Assembly (NCBI RefSeq): GCF_007954505.1
Contig: NZ_CP042412.1
Span: 2,232,001-2,296,000, forward strand
Length of the DNA stretch: 64,000 nucleotides
Direction: 5' to 3'
DNA from: Microbacterium sp. CBA3102
Lineage (GTDB): Bacteria; Actinomycetota; Actinomycetes; Actinomycetales; Microbacteriaceae
Part shown: positions 63,551 through 64,000 of the stretch, piece after piece
How positions within the stretch are numbered: the first letter of the stretch is position 1
Layout: every line of letters begins with the position of its first letter
Made by a program: the position numbers and the translations under genes
Notes under the pieces: generated by a model
What the model saw: the letters and a program-made list of their open reading frames with translations, nothing else
Database searches by the model: none
What the model was told of the DNA's origin: nothing

Positions 63551-63681
63551 AGGCTGTAAAAGCGATTCGGTCGTGACCCGACCTGGTGCCTCAGCGCCGT
63601 GAGATCGCCAGTTCCGACTTGATCAAGATCATGTCCGACTCCACCGCGACGAGCGGGGGCGGACACCAGGAGGAGGTCCGC

Positions 63682-64000
63682 GTGAGTGCAGCGGCAGACC
63701 AGACGGCGAAGCTGACGATCGGTGAGACGACCGCCGAATTCCCGGTACTGCGCGGCACGGCGGGGCACGACAGCATCGACTTCTCGACGCTGACCCGTCA
63801 GACCGGCTACACCGGCCTCGACTACGGCTTCGTGAACACCGCGTCGACGAAGTCCGAGATCACCTTCATCGACGGCGACAAGGGCATCCTGCGCTATCGC
63901 GGATACCCGATCGAACAACTGGCGGGATCGACCAGCTATCTCGAGGTCGCCTGGCTCCTGATCTACGGCGAACTGCCCTCGGCATCCGAGCTCGCGGAGT
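63682..64000 (+). CDS. gltA: citrate synthase, 5' part cut by window edge
   Basis: The visible 106 codons begin [21 protein letters not shown]. They contain [20 protein letters not shown] near residue 68, the signature of type II citrate synthase, and [13 protein letters not shown]. The enzyme condenses acetyl-CoA and oxaloacetate in the TCA cycle. GTG at 63682 has AGGAGGAGG upstream. The gene continues beyond 64000. It is the only TCA gene here besides fumC. Confidence 0.93.
   Translation, partial: MSAAADQTAKLTIGETTAEFPVLRGTAGHDSIDFSTLTRQTGYTGLDYGFVNTASTKSEITFIDGDKGILRYRGYPIEQLAGSTSYLEVAWLLIYGELPSASELAE

Overview
The window is a GC-rich actinobacterial chromosome segment. The gene set and protein sequences look like the family Microbacteriaceae, most likely Microbacterium. 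This is inferred from composition and gene families; no 16S gene is present. No rRNA, tRNA or CRISPR array was seen. Most of the window is ordinary core genome. Many promoters look leaderless: a TAnnnT -10 element stands six bases before the start codon.

Layout. 1-497 holds no supported gene but two strong hairpins. 498-4793 is a minus-strand block (xseA, then xseB-DUF4245 protein-carbonic anhydrase-fumC, the last four overlapping by 4 bp). 4858-8816 carries ispH, an IclR regulator, a candidate small RNA (6771-6900) and two unknown genes. 8898-11100 has fbaA and a class II fructose-bisphosphatase gene (glpX) broken by two single-G insertions. 11304-14380 has a small membrane protein, rmuC, a DnaQ-like exonuclease and a methyltransferase.

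14414-17490 is the most unusual part. The 5' end of ychF has apparently been hit twice by small integrase-less elements. A stub of the ancestral ychF start lies at 14414, a second stub at 15458, and the intact gene starts at 17459 with a replaced N-terminus. Element A (about 1.05 kb) carries an HNH-nuclease-like gene. Element B (2.0 kb) carries a three-helix membrane protein and a convergent caspase/CHAT-like cysteine peptidase, a plausible undescribed defence pair.

18554-26695 is mixed: an ECF42-type sigma factor with its YCII/DGPF partner, a higBA toxin-antitoxin module, an ABC-F ATPase, a hydrolase-fold protein lacking its serine, a stand-alone winged-helix protein with a basic tail, a GNAT enzyme and Dps. 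26716-33859 holds membrane proteins, an acyltransferase, a small two-cysteine peptide, an MFS exporter, an ABC exporter, an SDR enzyme and a glycosyltransferase. 33882-39445 is a complete de novo NAD operon (NrtR/NdnR-type regulator, nadA, nadB, nadC, nadS).

39715-45136 and 50117-55392 are two family-5 peptide-type ABC importer operons. Between them lies the glycine cleavage operon gcvT-gcvH-gcvP behind a tandem glycine riboswitch. 55389-64000 contains a PH-domain protein, a CPBP protease, typA, a secreted cell-wall protein, an XRE-cupin regulator divergent from azlCD, a 7Fe ferredoxin, dapC and the start of a citrate synthase gene cut by the window edge.
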